Assembly (NCBI RefSeq): GCF_017299535.1
Contig: NZ_CP071238.1
Span: 1,240,001 to 1,304,000 of the forward strand
Length of the DNA stretch: 64,000 bases
Reading direction: 5' to 3'
DNA from: Serratia marcescens subsp. marcescens ATCC 13880
Lineage (GTDB): Bacteria; Pseudomonadota; Gammaproteobacteria; Enterobacterales; Enterobacteriaceae
The position numbers were made by a program, and so were the translations under genes. A model generated the notes under the pieces. The model had not been told where the DNA came from. It was given only the letters and a program-made list of their open reading frames with translations, and searched no databases. Every line of letters begins with the position of its first letter. Positions within the stretch are counted from its first letter, which is position 1. Positions 1-9,842 of the stretch are shown here, one piece after another.

Positions 1-1088
1 TGTACGTGATCCACGCCGTACTGACCGGTATCTCGGTGTTCATCGCCGCTAACATGCATTGGATTTCAGGCTTCGGTTTCAGCGCCGGCCTGGTGGATAT
101 GATGCTGTGGGTGCGTAACCCGCTGGCGACCCACTGGTACATGCTGATCCCGCAGGGTCTGGTGTTCTTCGTTATCTACTATGTGGTGTTCCGCTTCACC
201 ATCAACAAGTTCAACCTGATGACCCCGGGCCGCGAGCTGGCGGTTGCCGGTGACGAAACCGACGGTTATGACGTCAACGTCAACAGCAGCGCCGGTAAAG
301 ACGAGAATGAAACCACCACGCTGGCCCGTCGCTACGTCGGCGCGATCGGCGGCTCCGACAACCTGACCGGCATCGACGCCTGCATCACCCGACTGCGTTT
401 GAACGTGAAGGACTCTGCACTGGTGAACGACGCATTGGCGAAGCGCCTCGGCGCGTCGGGCGTTATCCGTCTGAACAAGCAGAGCGTGCAAGTGATCGTC
501 GGCACCCGTGCCGAGCTGATTGCCAGCGCAATGCGCAACGTAATTGCGGCCGGCCCGGTGGCGGCTGCGGCGGCGGCGGCTCCTGCTGCGGAAGCCAAAC
601 CGCAGGCGGTGCCGAACGCACCGAAAGCCGCGTTTGAAACGCTGGTGGCGCCGGTAACCGGTGAAGTGGTGGCGCTCGATCAGGTGCCGGACGAAGCCTT
701 CGCCAGCAAGGCGGTAGGCGACGGCCTGGCGATTCGCCCGACCGGCAACATCGTCGTGTCGCCGGCTGACGGCACCGTGGTGAAAATCTTCAATACCAAC
801 CACGCCTTCTGCCTGGAAACCGACAAGGGCGCTGAGATTGTGGTGCACATGGGGATCGACACCGTCGCGCTGGAAGGCCAGGGCTTCAAACGCCTGGTGG
901 AAGAGGGCGCGGAAGTGAAAGCCGGTCAACCGATTCTGGAACTGGATTTGGATTACCTGAACGCCAATGCGCGTTCGATGATCAGCCCGGTGGTGGTCAG
1001 CAATTCTGACGACTATGCCGGCCTGGCGGCGCTGGCCAGCGGCTCAGTGGTCGCCGGTCAGACCAAGCTGTACGAGATCCAAAAGTAA
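1..1088 (+). CDS. nagE: N-acetylglucosamine-specific PTS permease EIICBA, C-terminal part (5' end outside window)
   Basis: This is the 3' part of the inner-membrane transporter that imports and phosphorylates N-acetylglucosamine. About 361 residues are visible. The first ~75 hold the last membrane segments of EIIC. An EIIB domain follows with the phospho-accepting cysteine in DACITRLRL (about residue 122). An Ala/Pro-rich linker then leads to an EIIA domain with its active histidine in VVHMGIDT. The frame is open to base 1, so the gene starts upstream. The product would feed GlcNAc-6-P to the nag pathway, which fits the chitin-uptake operon 2.5 kb downstream. Identification is firm because the fused C-B-A order and the neighbour glnS match E. 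coli nagE. Confidence 0.95.
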   Translation, partial: YVIHAVLTGISVFIAANMHWISGFGFSAGLVDMMLWVRNPLATHWYMLIPQGLVFFVIYYVVFRFTINKFNLMTPGRELAVAGDETDGYDVNVNSSAGKDENETTTLARRYVGAIGGSDNLTGIDACITRLRLNVKDSALVNDALAKRLGASGVIRLNKQSVQVIVGTRAELIASAMRNVIAAGPVAAAAAAAPAAEAKPQAVPNAPKAAFETLVAPVTGEVVALDQVPDEAFASKAVGDGLAIRPTGNIVVSPADGTVVKIFNTNHAFCLETDKGAEIVVHMGIDTVALEGQGFKRLVEEGAEVKAGQPILELDLDYLNANARSMISPVVVSNSDDYAGLAALASGSVVAGQTKLYEIQK

Positions 1089-1153
1089 GGCCGTTTTTAC
1101 CTGAGTAGTACCCGGGGCCGGTCACGCATCATGGCGGAGTTTGCCCCGACTTG

Positions 1154-1186
1154 GCGGGAAGAGAGCGATCTCTTCCCGCTTTTTTT
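1154..1186 (+). terminator. Rho-independent terminator after nagE
   Basis: Perfect 11-bp arms (1154-1164 and 1169-1179) flank a GCGA loop and are followed by seven T residues. The hairpin lies 65 bases past the nagE stop. Confidence 0.9.
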
Positions 1187-1259
1187 ATCCCGTTTCGCGC
1201 CACGGCGGCGCGCTGCGCGCCGAGGGTGCAATATGCTGCATTTTTCGTGAAACAAACGG

Positions 1260-1288
1260 TTGTTTCCAGACGTGGCTTGTTGGATCAT
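1260..1288 (+). promoter_or_regulatory. Candidate glnS promoter
   Basis: TTGTTT (1260-1265) and GATCAT (1283-1288) are separated by 17 bases. The stretch from GATCAT onward resembles the region just upstream of E. coli glnS as I remember it. The -10 match is weak, so this is tentative. Confidence 0.4.
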
Positions 1289-1328
1289 AGGCGGTTATGT
1301 GTAGCGCTTTGCATTGAGGAACAGTGAA

Positions 1329-2993
1329 ATGAGTGAGGCTGAAGCCCGCCCAACCAATTTTATCCGTCAGATCGTCGATGAAGATCTGGCGTCGGGGAAA
1401 CACACGTCGGTACATACCCGTTTCCCGCCGGAGCCTAACGGCTATCTGCATATCGGCCACGCCAAGTCCATCTGCCTGAACTTCGGCATCGCCAAGGACT
1501 ATCAGGGCCAGTGCAACCTGCGTTTCGATGACACCAACCCGGTGAAAGAAGACATCGAGTTCGTGGAGTCAATCAAGCACGACGTGGAGTGGCTGGGCTT
1601 TGAGTGGAGCGGCAACGTTCATTACTCCTCAGACTATTTCGATCAGCTGCACCAGTATGCGGTTGAGCTGATCACCAAGGGGCTGGCCTACGTCGATGAG
1701 CTGTCGCCGGAGCAGATCCGTGAATATCGCGGCACCCTGACCGCGCCGGGCAAAGACAGCCCGTACCGCGACCGCAGCGTGGAAGAGAACCTGGCGCTGT
1801 TCGAGAAGATGCGCAACGGCGAGTTCGCCGAAGGCGCCGCCTGCCTGCGCGCCAAGATCGATATGGCTTCGCCGTTTATCGTGATGCGCGATCCGGTGCT
1901 GTACCGCATCAAGTTCGCCGAACACCACCAGACCGGCAACAAATGGTGCATCTACCCGATGTACGATTTCACCCACTGCATTTCCGATGCGCTGGAAGGG
2001 ATCACCCATTCGCTGTGTACTCTGGAATTCCAGGATAACCGCCGTCTGTATGACTGGGTGCTGGATAACATCACCATTCCTTGCCACCCGCGGCAGTACG
2101 AGTTTTCGCGTCTCAACCTCGAATACGCCATCATGTCGAAGCGCAAGCTGCACCAACTGGTGGCCGAGAAGATCGTCGAAGGTTGGGATGACCCGCGCAT
2201 GCCGACCGTCTCCGGCCTGCGCCGCCGCGGTTATACCGCCGCCTCGATTCGCGAATTTTGCCTGCGTATCGGCGTGACCAAGCAAGACAACAACGTCGAG
2301 ATGGTGGCGCTGGAATCCTGCATTCGCGACGATCTTAACGAGAACGCCCCGCGCGCCATGGCGGTGCTGGATCCGGTGAAGGTCGTCATCGAGAACATGG
2401 GCGATGCGGTGGAAATGGTCACCATGCCTAACCACCCGAACAAGCCGGAAATGGGCAGCCGCGATGTGCCGTTCAGCCGCGAGATCTATATCGATCGCGC
2501 CGACTTCCGCGAAGAAGCCAACAAGCAGTACAAGCGTCTGGTGCTGGGCAAGGAAGTGCGTCTGCGCAATGCGTACGTGATCAAGGCCGAGCGCGTCGAG
2601 AAGGACGAAGCGGGCGAGATCACCACCATTTTCTGCAGCTACGATGCGGAAACGCTGAGCAAAGATCCTGCCGACGGCCGCAAGGTGAAGGGCGTGATCC
2701 ACTGGGTGTCCGCGGCGCACGCGCTGCCGGCGGAAATTCGCCTGTACGATCGCCTGTTCAGCGTGCCTAACCCGGGCGCGGCGGAGGATTTCCTCTCCAC
2801 CATCAACCCGGAATCGCTGGTCATCAAGCACGGCTTCGTCGAGCCGAGTCTGGCGGCCGCACAGCCGGAGAAGGCCTACCAGTTCGAGCGTGAAGGCTAC
2901 TTCTGCGCCGACAACCGTTATTCGTCGGCCGAGCATCTGGTGTTTAACCGCACCGTCGGCCTGCGTGACACCTGGGCGAAAATCGAAGGCTAA
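1329..2993 (+). CDS. glnS: Glutaminyl-tRNA synthetase
   Basis: Cytoplasmic class I synthetase that charges tRNA-Gln with glutamine. The 554-residue product matches the family length. The class I HIGH signature appears as HIGHAKS near residue 41, and the second signature as MSKRKL near residue 269. An in-frame TTG lies 15 bases upstream, but ATG 1329 is chosen because a GAGG motif lies about eight bases before it and the family begins [11 protein letters not shown]. The gene stands alone between terminators. Confidence 0.97.
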   Translation: MSEAEARPTNFIRQIVDEDLASGKHTSVHTRFPPEPNGYLHIGHAKSICLNFGIAKDYQGQCNLRFDDTNPVKEDIEFVESIKHDVEWLGFEWSGNVHYSSDYFDQLHQYAVELITKGLAYVDELSPEQIREYRGTLTAPGKDSPYRDRSVEENLALFEKMRNGEFAEGAACLRAKIDMASPFIVMRDPVLYRIKFAEHHQTGNKWCIYPMYDFTHCISDALEGITHSLCTLEFQDNRRLYDWVLDNITIPCHPRQYEFSRLNLEYAIMSKRKLHQLVAEKIVEGWDDPRMPTVSGLRRRGYTAASIREFCLRIGVTKQDNNVEMVALESCIRDDLNENAPRAMAVLDPVKVVIENMGDAVEMVTMPNHPNKPEMGSRDVPFSREIYIDRADFREEANKQYKRLVLGKEVRLRNAYVIKAERVEKDEAGEITTIFCSYDAETLSKDPADGRKVKGVIHWVSAAHALPAEIRLYDRLFSVPNPGAAEDFLSTINPESLVIKHGFVEPSLAAAQPEKAYQFEREGYFCADNRYSSAEHLVFNRTVGLRDTWAKIEG

Positions 2994-3021
2994 TCTTATT
3001 CGCCTTTAAAATTAATGAATC

Positions 3022-3048
3022 AGCGCGGCTTTAAGCCGCGCTTTTTTT
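3022..3048 (+). terminator. Rho-independent terminator after glnS
   Basis: The arms AGCGCGGC (3022-3029) and GCCGCGCT (3035-3042) are followed by a run of seven T residues, 29 bases after the glnS stop. Confidence 0.9.
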
Positions 3049-3200
3049 ATGCCTGCGCTCGGCTCGCGATCTATTCCTCTCTCATTTTTTCCGGGATACG
3101 TTTAATTAATGGCGACGCATTAACCCATTAGTTTTCTTATATTGGCTTTATTAGTCTTCATTTTTTCTTATATATTCGTGATGCGAATTAATTTCATTTA

Positions 3201-3212
3201 GAGAGCGCTCTC
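3201..3212. promoter_or_regulatory. Palindromic operator candidate upstream of chiP (LacI-family type)
   Basis: GAGAGCGCTCTC is a perfect 12-bp palindrome with a central CG, flanked by AT-rich sequence. Such symmetry is typical of LacI/GalR-family operators. No regulator of that family is encoded in the window, so the cognate protein is unknown. Confidence 0.3.
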
Positions 3213-3408
3213 AATTTTTATCGTCTGACTGACGAATTTAATCAGGCTGAAACCATTAATCGTCTCTGGTTGACCTCTTATCTTAATTTATTCTGATTTA
3301 ATTGAATTTTTTATTCGACACCCTCCATGAACACCGACGTAACAAAATCTCACTGATATGTGCTGCTTGTCATACTTTGACAAATCTCCCGCATTTTTCA
3401 TTTGATAA

Positions 3409-3421
3409 TTCGCGTCGCGAA
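3409..3421. promoter_or_regulatory. Possible NagC operator upstream of chiP
   Basis: TTCGCG-T-CGCGAA is a perfect interrupted palindrome in an AT-rich setting, about 150 bases before the chiP start. NagC sites share inward-facing TTCG/CGAA elements with AT-rich flanks, and NagC represses chiPQ in E. coli. Assignment rests on shape and gene context only. Confidence 0.4.
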
Positions 3422-3553
3422 AAATAGTCTGTCTGTAGCAATTAGTGCTGTGGGAATAACATCTCGTCGGCAATATTTTTTACCCGTTCGGGTTTTTTAT
3501 TGGCAGTCGTGCAGGGCAGTGGTGAACACAGGCGGCTGCAACTTTTAAGTTAA

Positions 3554-3570
3554 GTCAAAGAGGAATTTCA
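3554..3570 (+). promoter_or_regulatory. ChiX sRNA pairing site overlapping the chiP ribosome-binding site
   Basis: The 17-mer GTCAAAGAGGAATTTCA is the exact reverse complement of the pairing segment of E. coli/Salmonella ChiX as I recall it (TGAAATTCCTCTTTGAC). It includes the Shine-Dalgarno AGAGGA and ends two bases before the chiP ATG. In E. coli and Salmonella, and reportedly in S. marcescens, ChiX silences chiP by pairing here until chitosugars induce a decoy transcript. ChiX itself is not encoded in this window. Confidence 0.85.
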
Positions 3571-3572
3571 CT

Positions 3573-4976
3573 ATGGGTACGCACGGTGCTCAGCGTAAAA
3601 CGCTGGCGCTCGCAGTCGCGGGCGCGCTGTTGGGAACAGGGTTTGCCATGGCGCCTGAGGCGAAAGCCGCAGGGTTTATCGATGATTCCACGCTGACCGG
3701 CGGCATCTATTACTGGCAACGTGAGCGCGACCGTAAAGATCTCAATCCGGACAGCAAGGATTACAACCAATACACCACCAACCTGTCGCACTCCACCGCC
3801 AACCTGAGCCTGGATTTCGCGTCGGGCTACGCCTGGGACATGTTCGGTCTGGATGTCGGCGCCTTTACCGCCATCGAACTGGCTGAATCCAGCGCCAGCG
3901 GTCACCCGAACGAAATTGCGTTCTCCTCGAAGAACCGTACCTACGACGAAGACTACTCCGGTGACAAAGGCGGTATCAGCCTGTACAAAGCCGCCGCCAA
4001 ATTCAAATACGGCCCGGTCTGGGCGCGCGCCGGCTACATTCAGCCGAGCGGCCAAACCCTGCTGGCGCCGCACTGGAGCTTTATGCCGGGCACCTATCAG
4101 GGCGCCGAGGCCGGCGCCAAGTTCGACTACGGCGATGCCGGCGCGTTGAGCTTCTCCTACATGTGGGCCGACAAATACAAGGCGCCGTGGCATATCGAGG
4201 TGGACGACTTCCGCCAGAATGATAAGAAAACCCGCGTCTCCTATCTGCACTCGCTGGGCGCCAAGTACGATTTCAAAAACGATCTGGTGCTGGAAGCCGC
4301 TTTCGGCCAAGCCCAGGGTTACGTGAATCAGTACTTCACCAAGGCGTCTTACAAATTCGATCTGCTGGGCAACCCGCTGACCACCAGTTACCAGTTCTAC
4401 GGCGCGGAAGACCGCATCAGCGACAAGAACGATCCGAACAGCATCTACGACGGTCTGGCCTGGCTGCAGGCGCTGACCTTCGGTTACACCACCGGGCAGT
4501 TCAACTGGCGTCTGGAAGGCACCATGGTCAAGGCGGAAGGCAACCAGGGCTTCTTCCTGCAGCGCATGACCCCGACCTACGCCTCATCCAACGGCCGTCT
4601 GGACGTGTGGTGGGACAACCGCTCCGACTTTAACGCCAACGGCGAGAAAGCGGTGTACGCCGGCGTGATGTACGACCTCAGCAACTGGAACCTGCCGGGC
4701 ATGGCGGTCGGCGGCTCCTACGTGTACGCCTGGGACGCCAAGCCGAGCACCAACCCGATCTACGATCAGAGCCAGCGCCTGAAAGAGAGCGCCTGGAGCC
4801 TGGACGCGATGTACACCATCCAGGAAGGGCGCGCCAAGGGCACCCTGATCAAGCTGCACTACACCCAGTATGACAACCACACCAACATCCCGAGCTGGGG
4901 CGGCGGTTACGGCAACATCTTCCAGGACGAGAAAGACGTCAAGTTCATGGTCATCGCGCCATTCACCATCTTCTGA
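3573..4976 (+). CDS. chiP: Chitoporin, OprD-family outer-membrane channel
   Basis: Outer-membrane porin for chitin oligosaccharides. The 467-residue product starts with a Sec signal peptide that probably ends at EAKA near residue 32. The rest is rich in alternating aromatic and polar strands and ends in phenylalanine (APFTIF), the usual outer-membrane assembly signal. It is followed by chiQ (46-bp gap) and ctb, forming the chiPQ-ctb operon described in S. marcescens. Translation is expected to be repressed by ChiX because the pairing site covers its ribosome-binding site. The encoded path is entry through ChiP, cleavage by Ctb, then import by NagE and other PTS permeases. Confidence 0.95.
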   Translation: MGTHGAQRKTLALAVAGALLGTGFAMAPEAKAAGFIDDSTLTGGIYYWQRERDRKDLNPDSKDYNQYTTNLSHSTANLSLDFASGYAWDMFGLDVGAFTAIELAESSASGHPNEIAFSSKNRTYDEDYSGDKGGISLYKAAAKFKYGPVWARAGYIQPSGQTLLAPHWSFMPGTYQGAEAGAKFDYGDAGALSFSYMWADKYKAPWHIEVDDFRQNDKKTRVSYLHSLGAKYDFKNDLVLEAAFGQAQGYVNQYFTKASYKFDLLGNPLTTSYQFYGAEDRISDKNDPNSIYDGLAWLQALTFGYTTGQFNWRLEGTMVKAEGNQGFFLQRMTPTYASSNGRLDVWWDNRSDFNANGEKAVYAGVMYDLSNWNLPGMAVGGSYVYAWDAKPSTNPIYDQSQRLKESAWSLDAMYTIQEGRAKGTLIKLHYTQYDNHTNIPSWGGGYGNIFQDEKDVKFMVIAPFTIF

Positions 4977-5022
4977 TGCGTTCCCCGGCCTCGCCGCCGG
5001 GGGCAGTTAAGGGAATTCAACG

Positions 5023-5349
5023 ATGAAAAAAATCATGCTGATGCTGGCGGCCGCCGCGGCCTTGAGCGCCTGTGCGCAACCCGCCGCGCCGCCGGAAGAC
5101 GCCAAATTGAAGCAGGCTTACAGCGCCTGCATCAACACCGCCGAAGGTTCGCCGGAGCGTCTGCAGCCCTGCAAGTCGGTGCTGAACGTGCTGAAACAAG
5201 AAAAACAGCACCAGCAGTTTGCTGAGCAGGAAACGGTGCGGGTGATGGATTATCAGAACTGCATTATGGCGGTTCACAGCGGTAACGGTCAGGCTTATGA
5301 CGCCAAGTGCGGCAAGCTGTGGCAAGAAATTCGCGATAACAATAATTAA
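5023..5349 (+). CDS. chiQ: Small outer-membrane lipoprotein ChiQ
   Basis: A 108-residue lipoprotein co-transcribed with the chitoporin. A short signal peptide ends in the lipobox LSAC, with the acylated cysteine at residue 17 followed by AQ, which predicts outer-membrane retention. The mature part is polar and contains further cysteines. Its length and position equal E. coli YbfN/ChiQ. Its molecular role is not established; a helper for the chitoporin is the usual suggestion. The stop lies 13 bases before the ctb start, so translational coupling is likely. Confidence 0.9.
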   Translation: MKKIMLMLAAAAALSACAQPAAPPEDAKLKQAYSACINTAEGSPERLQPCKSVLNVLKQEKQHQQFAEQETVRVMDYQNCIMAVHSGNGQAYDAKCGKLWQEIRDNNN

Positions 5350-5362
5350 GAAGGATGAGAAG

Positions 5363-8020
5363 ATGAACGCATTCAAACTGAGCGCGCTTGCCGCCTTGAC
5401 GGCAACGATGGGATTCCTGGGCGGCATGGGAAACGCCATGGCCGATCAACAGCTGGTGGATCAGCTGAGCCAGCTGAAGCTGAACGTGAAAATGCTGGAT
5501 AACCGCGCCGGCGAAAACGGCGTGGATTGCGCGGCGCTGGGCGCCGACTGGGCCTCTTGCAACCGGGTGTTGTTCACCCTCAGCAACGACGGCCAGGCGA
5601 TCGACGGCAAAGACTGGGTCATCTATTTCCACAGCCCGCGCCAGACCCTGCGGGTAGACAACGACCAGTTCAAGATCGCGCATCTGACCGGCGATCTGTA
5701 CAAGTTGGAGCCGACCGCCAAATTCAGCGGTTTCCCGGCCGGTAAGGCGGTGGAAATCCCGGTGGTCGCCGAATACTGGCAGCTGTTCAGAAACGACTTC
5801 CTGCCGCGTTGGTATGCCACCTCCGGCGACGCCAAGCCGAAAATGCTGGCGAATACCGACACCGAAAACCTGGATCAGTTTGTGGCGCCGTTCACCGGCG
5901 ACCAGTGGAAGCGCACCAAGGACGACAAAAACATTCTGATGACGCCGGCTTCGCGCTTTGTCAGCAATGCCGATCTGCAGACGCTGCCCGCCGGCGCGCT
6001 GCGCGGCCAGATCGTGCCGACGCCGATGCAGGTGAAGGTCCACGCACAGGACGCCGACCTGCGCAAAGGGGTGGCGCTGGATCTGAGCACGCTGGTCAAG
6101 CCGGCGGCGGACGTCGTCAGCCAGCGTTTCGCGCTGCTGGGCGTGCCGGTTCAGACCAACGGTTACCCGATCAAGACCGATATCCAGCCGGGCAAGTTTA
6201 AAGGCGCGATGGCGGTATCGGGCGCCTATGAGCTGAAAATCGGCAAGAAAGAGGCGCGAGTGATCGGCTTCGATCAGGCCGGGGTGTTCTACGGGCTGCA
6301 GTCGATCCTGTCGTTAGTGCCGAGCGACGGCAGCGGCAAGATCGCCACGCTGGACGCCAGCGATGCGCCGCGCTTCCCGTATCGCGGCATTTTCCTCGAC
6401 GTGGCGCGTAACTTCCATAAGAAGGACGCGGTGCTGCGCCTGCTGGATCAGATGGCGGCTTACAAGCTCAACAAATTCCACTTCCACCTGAGCGATGACG
6501 AAGGCTGGCGCATCGAGATCCCCGGTTTGCCGGAGTTGACGGAAGTCGGCGGCCAGCGCTGCCACGATCTGAGCGAAACCACCTGCCTGCTGCCGCAGTA
6601 CGGCCAGGGGCCGGACGTCTACGGCGGCTTCTTCAGCCGTCAGGACTACATCGACATCATCAAATATGCCCAGGCGCGCCAGATTGAGGTGATCCCGGAG
6701 ATCGACATGCCGGCGCACGCCCGCGCCGCGGTGGTTTCGATGGAAGCGCGCTACAAGAAACTGCATGCCGCCGGCAAAGAGCAGGAGGCCAACGAATTCC
6801 GTCTGGTGGATCCGACCGATACCTCCAACACCACCTCCGTGCAGTTCTTTAACCGCCAGAGCTACCTGAACCCGTGCCTGGATTCCTCCCAGCGCTTTGT
6901 CGACAAGGTGATTGGCGAGATTGCCCAGATGCATAAAGAAGCCGGCCAGCCGATCAAAACCTGGCACTTTGGCGGCGATGAGGCGAAAAACATCCGCCTG
7001 GGCGCAGGCTATACCGACAAGGCGAAACCGGAACCGGGTAAAGGCATCATTGACCAGAGTAATGAAGACAAGCCGTGGGCCAAGTCGCAGGTGTGCCAGA
7101 CGATGATCAAAGAAGGCAAGGTGGCCGACATGGAGCACCTGCCGAGCTACTTCGGCCAGGAGGTCAGCAAGCTGGTGAAGGCGCACGGCATCGACAGAAT
7201 GCAGGCCTGGCAGGACGGTCTGAAAGACGCCGAAAGTTCGAAGGCGTTCGCCACCTCGCGCGTGGGCGTCAACTTCTGGGACACCCTGTATTGGGGCGGT
7301 TTCGACAGCGTTAACGACTGGGCCAATAAAGGGTATGAAGTGGTGGTCTCCAACCCGGACTACGTCTACATGGACTTCCCTTACGAGGTGAATCCGGACG
7401 AGCGCGGTTACTACTGGGGCACCCGCTTCAGCGACGAACGCAAGGTGTTCAGCTTCGCGCCGGACAACATGCCGCAGAACGCGGAAACCTCGGTCGACCG
7501 CGACGGCAACCACTTCAACGCCAAAAGCGACAAGCCGTGGCCGGGTGCCTACGGTCTGTCCGCTCAGCTGTGGAGCGAAACCCAGCGCACCGATCCGCAG
7601 ATGGAATACATGACCTTCCCGCGCGCGCTGTCGGTGGCGGAACGCGCCTGGCACCGCGCCGGTTGGGAGCAGGACTATCGCGCCGGCCGCGAATACAAAG
7701 GCGGGGAAACCCACTTTGTCGATACCCAGGCGCTGGAGAAAGACTGGCTGCGCTTCGCCAATATCCTGGGCCAACGTGAACTGGCCAAGCTGGACAAAGG
7801 CGGCGTCGCTTATCGTCTGCCGGTGCCGGGCGCCCGCGTGGCGGGCGGCAAGCTGGAAGCGAATATCGCGCTGCCGGGATTGGGCATCGAGTATTCCACC
7901 GACGGCGGCAAGCAGTGGCAGCGCTATGACGCCAAGGCCAAGCCGGCGGTCTCCGGTGACGTGCAGGTGCGTTCGGTCAGCCCGGACGGTAAACGCTACA
8001 GCCGCGCCGAGAAGGTCTAG
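5363..8020 (+). CDS. ctb: Chitobiase (periplasmic GH20 beta-N-acetylhexosaminidase)
   Basis: Hydrolyses chitobiose and short chitin oligomers to GlcNAc. The 885-residue length, 27-residue signal peptide (cleavage after GNAMA) and catalytic pair D539-E540 (in HFGGDEAKN) agree exactly with the S. marcescens chitobiase of known structure. Domains in order: N-terminal cellulose-binding-like domain (about 28-180), GH20b alpha/beta domain (to about 335), GH20 catalytic barrel (about 336-760) and a C-terminal immunoglobulin-like domain. An upstream in-frame ATG at 5297 lies inside chiQ; ATG 5363 is chosen for its AAGGATGAGAAG leader and the signal peptide. E. coli lacks a chitobiase gene at this site. 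Confidence 0.96.
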   Translation: MNAFKLSALAALTATMGFLGGMGNAMADQQLVDQLSQLKLNVKMLDNRAGENGVDCAALGADWASCNRVLFTLSNDGQAIDGKDWVIYFHSPRQTLRVDNDQFKIAHLTGDLYKLEPTAKFSGFPAGKAVEIPVVAEYWQLFRNDFLPRWYATSGDAKPKMLANTDTENLDQFVAPFTGDQWKRTKDDKNILMTPASRFVSNADLQTLPAGALRGQIVPTPMQVKVHAQDADLRKGVALDLSTLVKPAADVVSQRFALLGVPVQTNGYPIKTDIQPGKFKGAMAVSGAYELKIGKKEARVIGFDQAGVFYGLQSILSLVPSDGSGKIATLDASDAPRFPYRGIFLDVARNFHKKDAVLRLLDQMAAYKLNKFHFHLSDDEGWRIEIPGLPELTEVGGQRCHDLSETTCLLPQYGQGPDVYGGFFSRQDYIDIIKYAQARQIEVIPEIDMPAHARAAVVSMEARYKKLHAAGKEQEANEFRLVDPTDTSNTTSVQFFNRQSYLNPCLDSSQRFVDKVIGEIAQMHKEAGQPIKTWHFGGDEAKNIRLGAGYTDKAKPEPGKGIIDQSNEDKPWAKSQVCQTMIKEGKVADMEHLPSYFGQEVSKLVKAHGIDRMQAWQDGLKDAESSKAFATSRVGVNFWDTLYWGGFDSVNDWANKGYEVVVSNPDYVYMDFPYEVNPDERGYYWGTRFSDERKVFSFAPDNMPQNAETSVDRDGNHFNAKSDKPWPGAYGLSAQLWSETQRTDPQMEYMTFPRALSVAERAWHRAGWEQDYRAGREYKGGETHFVDTQALEKDWLRFANILGQRELAKLDKGGVAYRLPVPGARVAGGKLEANIALPGLGIEYSTDGGKQWQRYDAKAKPAVSGDVQVRSVSPDGKRYSRAEKV

Positions 8021-8179
8021 GTCTGGCTCCGGGGCCCGTGGTTCTGGCGGCGGGCCGCATCATAATGAAGGGGGAATGCGTTCGCCCCCGCGCGTGCCGG
8101 CGTGGGGCGGATGTTGAAGTGAGAGCAGTACGTGGAGTCGCAGTGCCGCTGCAATTGTAGTATTTCATGACATGATCTT

Positions 8180-8205
8180 CCCCCGGCTTGTCCGGGGATT
8201 TTTTT
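8180..8205 (+). terminator. Rho-independent terminator of chiPQ-ctb
   Basis: CCCCGG (8181-8186) and CCGGGG (8192-8197) form a GC-rich stem followed by A and seven T residues. It sits 160 bases after the ctb stop. Confidence 0.75.
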
Positions 8206-8225
8206 GCCCGTTGTACGGCGGGCAT

Positions 8226-8258
8226 AAAAAAACCGCCCCAATGTGAGGCGGTTTTTCA
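8226..8258 (-). terminator. Rho-independent terminator after fur (bidirectional)
   Basis: The arms AAAAACCGCC (8228-8237) and GGCGGTTTTT (8247-8256) give A- and T-rich ends on both strands, so the hairpin can stop fur and also read-through from ctb. Confidence 0.85.
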
Positions 8259-8271
8259 TAGCCGGTCAGGC

Positions 8272-8718
8272 TTATTTCTTGTCGTGCAGCGATTCGTCTT
8301 CGCGGCAGTCACCGGTTTCACAGTGGCCGTACAGGTACAGACTGTGGTTGGTGAGCTTGATGCCGTGCTGCTTGGCGATATCACGCTGGCGCACTTCGAT
8401 GGATTCATCACTGAATTCGATCACTTTGCCGCAGTCCAGGCAAATCAGGTGATCGTGGTGATGCTGTTGGGTCAGCTCGAACACGGACTTGCCGCCTTCG
8501 AAATTGTGACGTGTCACAATGCCCGCATCGTCAAACTGGTTCAGTACGCGATAAACCGTCGCCAGGCCGATCTCTTCGCCCATATCAATCAGTTTTTTGT
8601 ACAAATCTTCCGCACTGACGTGATGGCATTCCGGATTTTGCAGTACTTCCAGGATTTTGAGTCGCGGAAGCGTGACTTTTAAGCCGGCCTTCTTCAATGC
8701 GATGTTGTTGTCGGTCAT
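8272..8718 (-). CDS. fur: Ferric uptake regulator
   Basis: Dimeric metal-dependent repressor of iron acquisition genes. Its 148 residues equal E. coli Fur in length. An N-terminal winged helix (about 1-82, including the recognition-helix sequence LATVYRVLNQF) is followed by a dimerisation and metal-binding domain with the HHHDH cluster (86-90) and the structural zinc cysteines C93 and C96. It lies downstream of fldA on the same strand and can be read from its own promoter or by read-through from fldA. Confidence 0.98.
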   Translation of the reverse strand: MTDNNIALKKAGLKVTLPRLKILEVLQNPECHHVSAEDLYKKLIDMGEEIGLATVYRVLNQFDDAGIVTRHNFEGGKSVFELTQQHHHDHLICLDCGKVIEFSDESIEVRQRDIAKQHGIKLTNHSLYLYGHCETGDCREDESLHDKK

Positions 8719-9047
8719 GCGAATTCAGTCCTGTTACTATGCTAATCAAGTTGAGGCGTACTCGCCTGTGGCATCGGTCGGCACAAAGAGTTAATGCGTC
8801 TCATTATAGAACCGGTTGTACTAAATGGAAACCGCCGGTTGTTAACAAAGATATAATTGCACTATTGCATGTTTTGCATGCAACGCCTTGATGGATGGGA
8901 TAAACCGATATCTCAGTCTACCGTGACGGGGTGGGAAGTTACAAATCTGTAGCTTCTATCGCAGCAATCCCTGTTGCCGATGACGGCCCTGTCGGCACAC
9001 TATGCACTTTACAGGGCCTTTGTTCAACCTTTCGCCAGTACCGGCGT
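8719..9047 (-). other. fldA-fur intergenic region
   Basis: This 329-bp gap holds a probable fur promoter and an inverted repeat just after fldA (GGCCCTGT 8985-8992 with ACAGGGCC 9011-9018) that lacks a T-run, so read-through into fur is plausible. I looked for an equivalent of the E. coli upstream ORF uof overlapping the fur start by ATGA. That frame meets a TAG 22 bases upstream, and the 10-codon frame ending there has no clear ribosome-binding site. Confidence 0.6.
8803..8808 (-). promoter_or_regulatory. Probable -10 element of the fur promoter
   Basis: On the minus strand this reads TATAAT, a perfect -10 box about 85 bases before the fur start. The expected -35 position (TTTCCA/TTCCAT) is weak, which would suit an activator-dependent or moderate promoter. 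I did not recognise a clear Fur box. Confidence 0.45.
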
Positions 9048-9587
9048 TTAGCCGACGATATCGGCCAGGCTCAGCTCTTCGACGATCTGTTTGACCCAGG
9101 CGTCCACGCGCTCATTGGTCAGCTCCGGCTGACGGTCTTCGTCGATCGCCAGACCGATGAAGTGGTTGTCGTCCGCCAGGCCTTTGGAAGCTTCGAAGTG
9201 GTAGCCTTTGGTCGGCCAGTGGCCCACGATGGCCGCGCCGCGCGGTTCGATGATGTCGCGGATGGTGCCCATCGCGTCACAGAAATATTCCGCGTAGTCT
9301 TCCTGGTCGCCGCAGCCGAACAGCGCCACCAGTTTACCGTTGAAATCGACTTCTTCCAGCGTCGGGAAGAAATCATCCCAGTCACACTGCGCTTCACCGT
9401 AGTACCAGGTCGGGATACCCAGCAGCAGGATATCGAACCCTTCCAGGTCTTCTTTGCTGCTTTTGGCGATGTCATGCACTTCTGAGACATCGTCGCCAAA
9501 CTGTTTCTGAAGAATTTTCTGGATCATTTTGGCAATGTTTTCGGTATTGCCAGTGTCGCTGCCAAAGAAAATGCCTACAGTAGCCAT
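9048..9587 (-). CDS. fldA: Flavodoxin 1
   Basis: Small FMN-binding electron carrier that serves reductive reactions such as methionine synthase reactivation and radical-SAM enzymes. The 179-residue product carries the phosphate-binding loop SDTGNTE right after the first strand. Aromatic residues that stack on FMN appear in TWYYGE and in the CGDQEDYAEYF segment. ATG 9587 (MATVGIFFG) is chosen over an in-frame start eight codons upstream because it matches the family. fur lies downstream on the same strand, as in E. coli. Confidence 0.97.
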   Translation of the reverse strand: MATVGIFFGSDTGNTENIAKMIQKILQKQFGDDVSEVHDIAKSSKEDLEGFDILLLGIPTWYYGEAQCDWDDFFPTLEEVDFNGKLVALFGCGDQEDYAEYFCDAMGTIRDIIEPRGAAIVGHWPTKGYHFEASKGLADDNHFIGLAIDEDRQPELTNERVDAWVKQIVEELSLADIVG

Positions 9588-9842
9588 ATCGCGTATAACC
9601 TTTAAATTCAATTAATTGCATTACTCGGCGCCGGCACTGCCGCCGATTAAAATGATGCCATGACAAGAGCCTTTCGCCACGGTGGCGGGCGCCGACAGGC
9701 GCAGTCTCTTACCGGTAAATGCGTATCATGCCAGAAAGTGGCGCCGGGGTTTTATCGCATTTATGCGATGCCGAAGGATGAAGAAAAGCGTGGTCGATCC
9801 GGCGTTGTCCTTAACGCCGCGCCGCGCGTGCGGCCGAAGAGA

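Larger units (their letters stand above)
2994..3572 (+). other. glnS-chiP intergenic region (regulatory)
   Basis: This 579-bp AT-rich gap holds the glnS terminator (3022-3048), a 12-bp palindrome GAGAGCGCTCTC (3201-3212), a TTCGCG-T-CGCGAA palindrome (3409-3421), a short hairpin plus T-run (3482-3498) and the ChiX pairing site at the chiP ribosome-binding site. A short minus-strand reading frame here has no ribosome-binding site or recognisable product. I see no gene. Confidence 0.7.

Noticed and set aside
3288..3473. A 61-codon minus-strand frame in the glnS-chiP gap
   Set aside because: AT-rich regulatory region, no ribosome-binding site, no recognisable product.
8725..8790. An equivalent of the E. 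coli uof leader peptide upstream of fur
   Set aside because: The frame that would overlap the fur ATG has a TAG 22 bases upstream. The only ATG-started frame is 10 codons with no Shine-Dalgarno.
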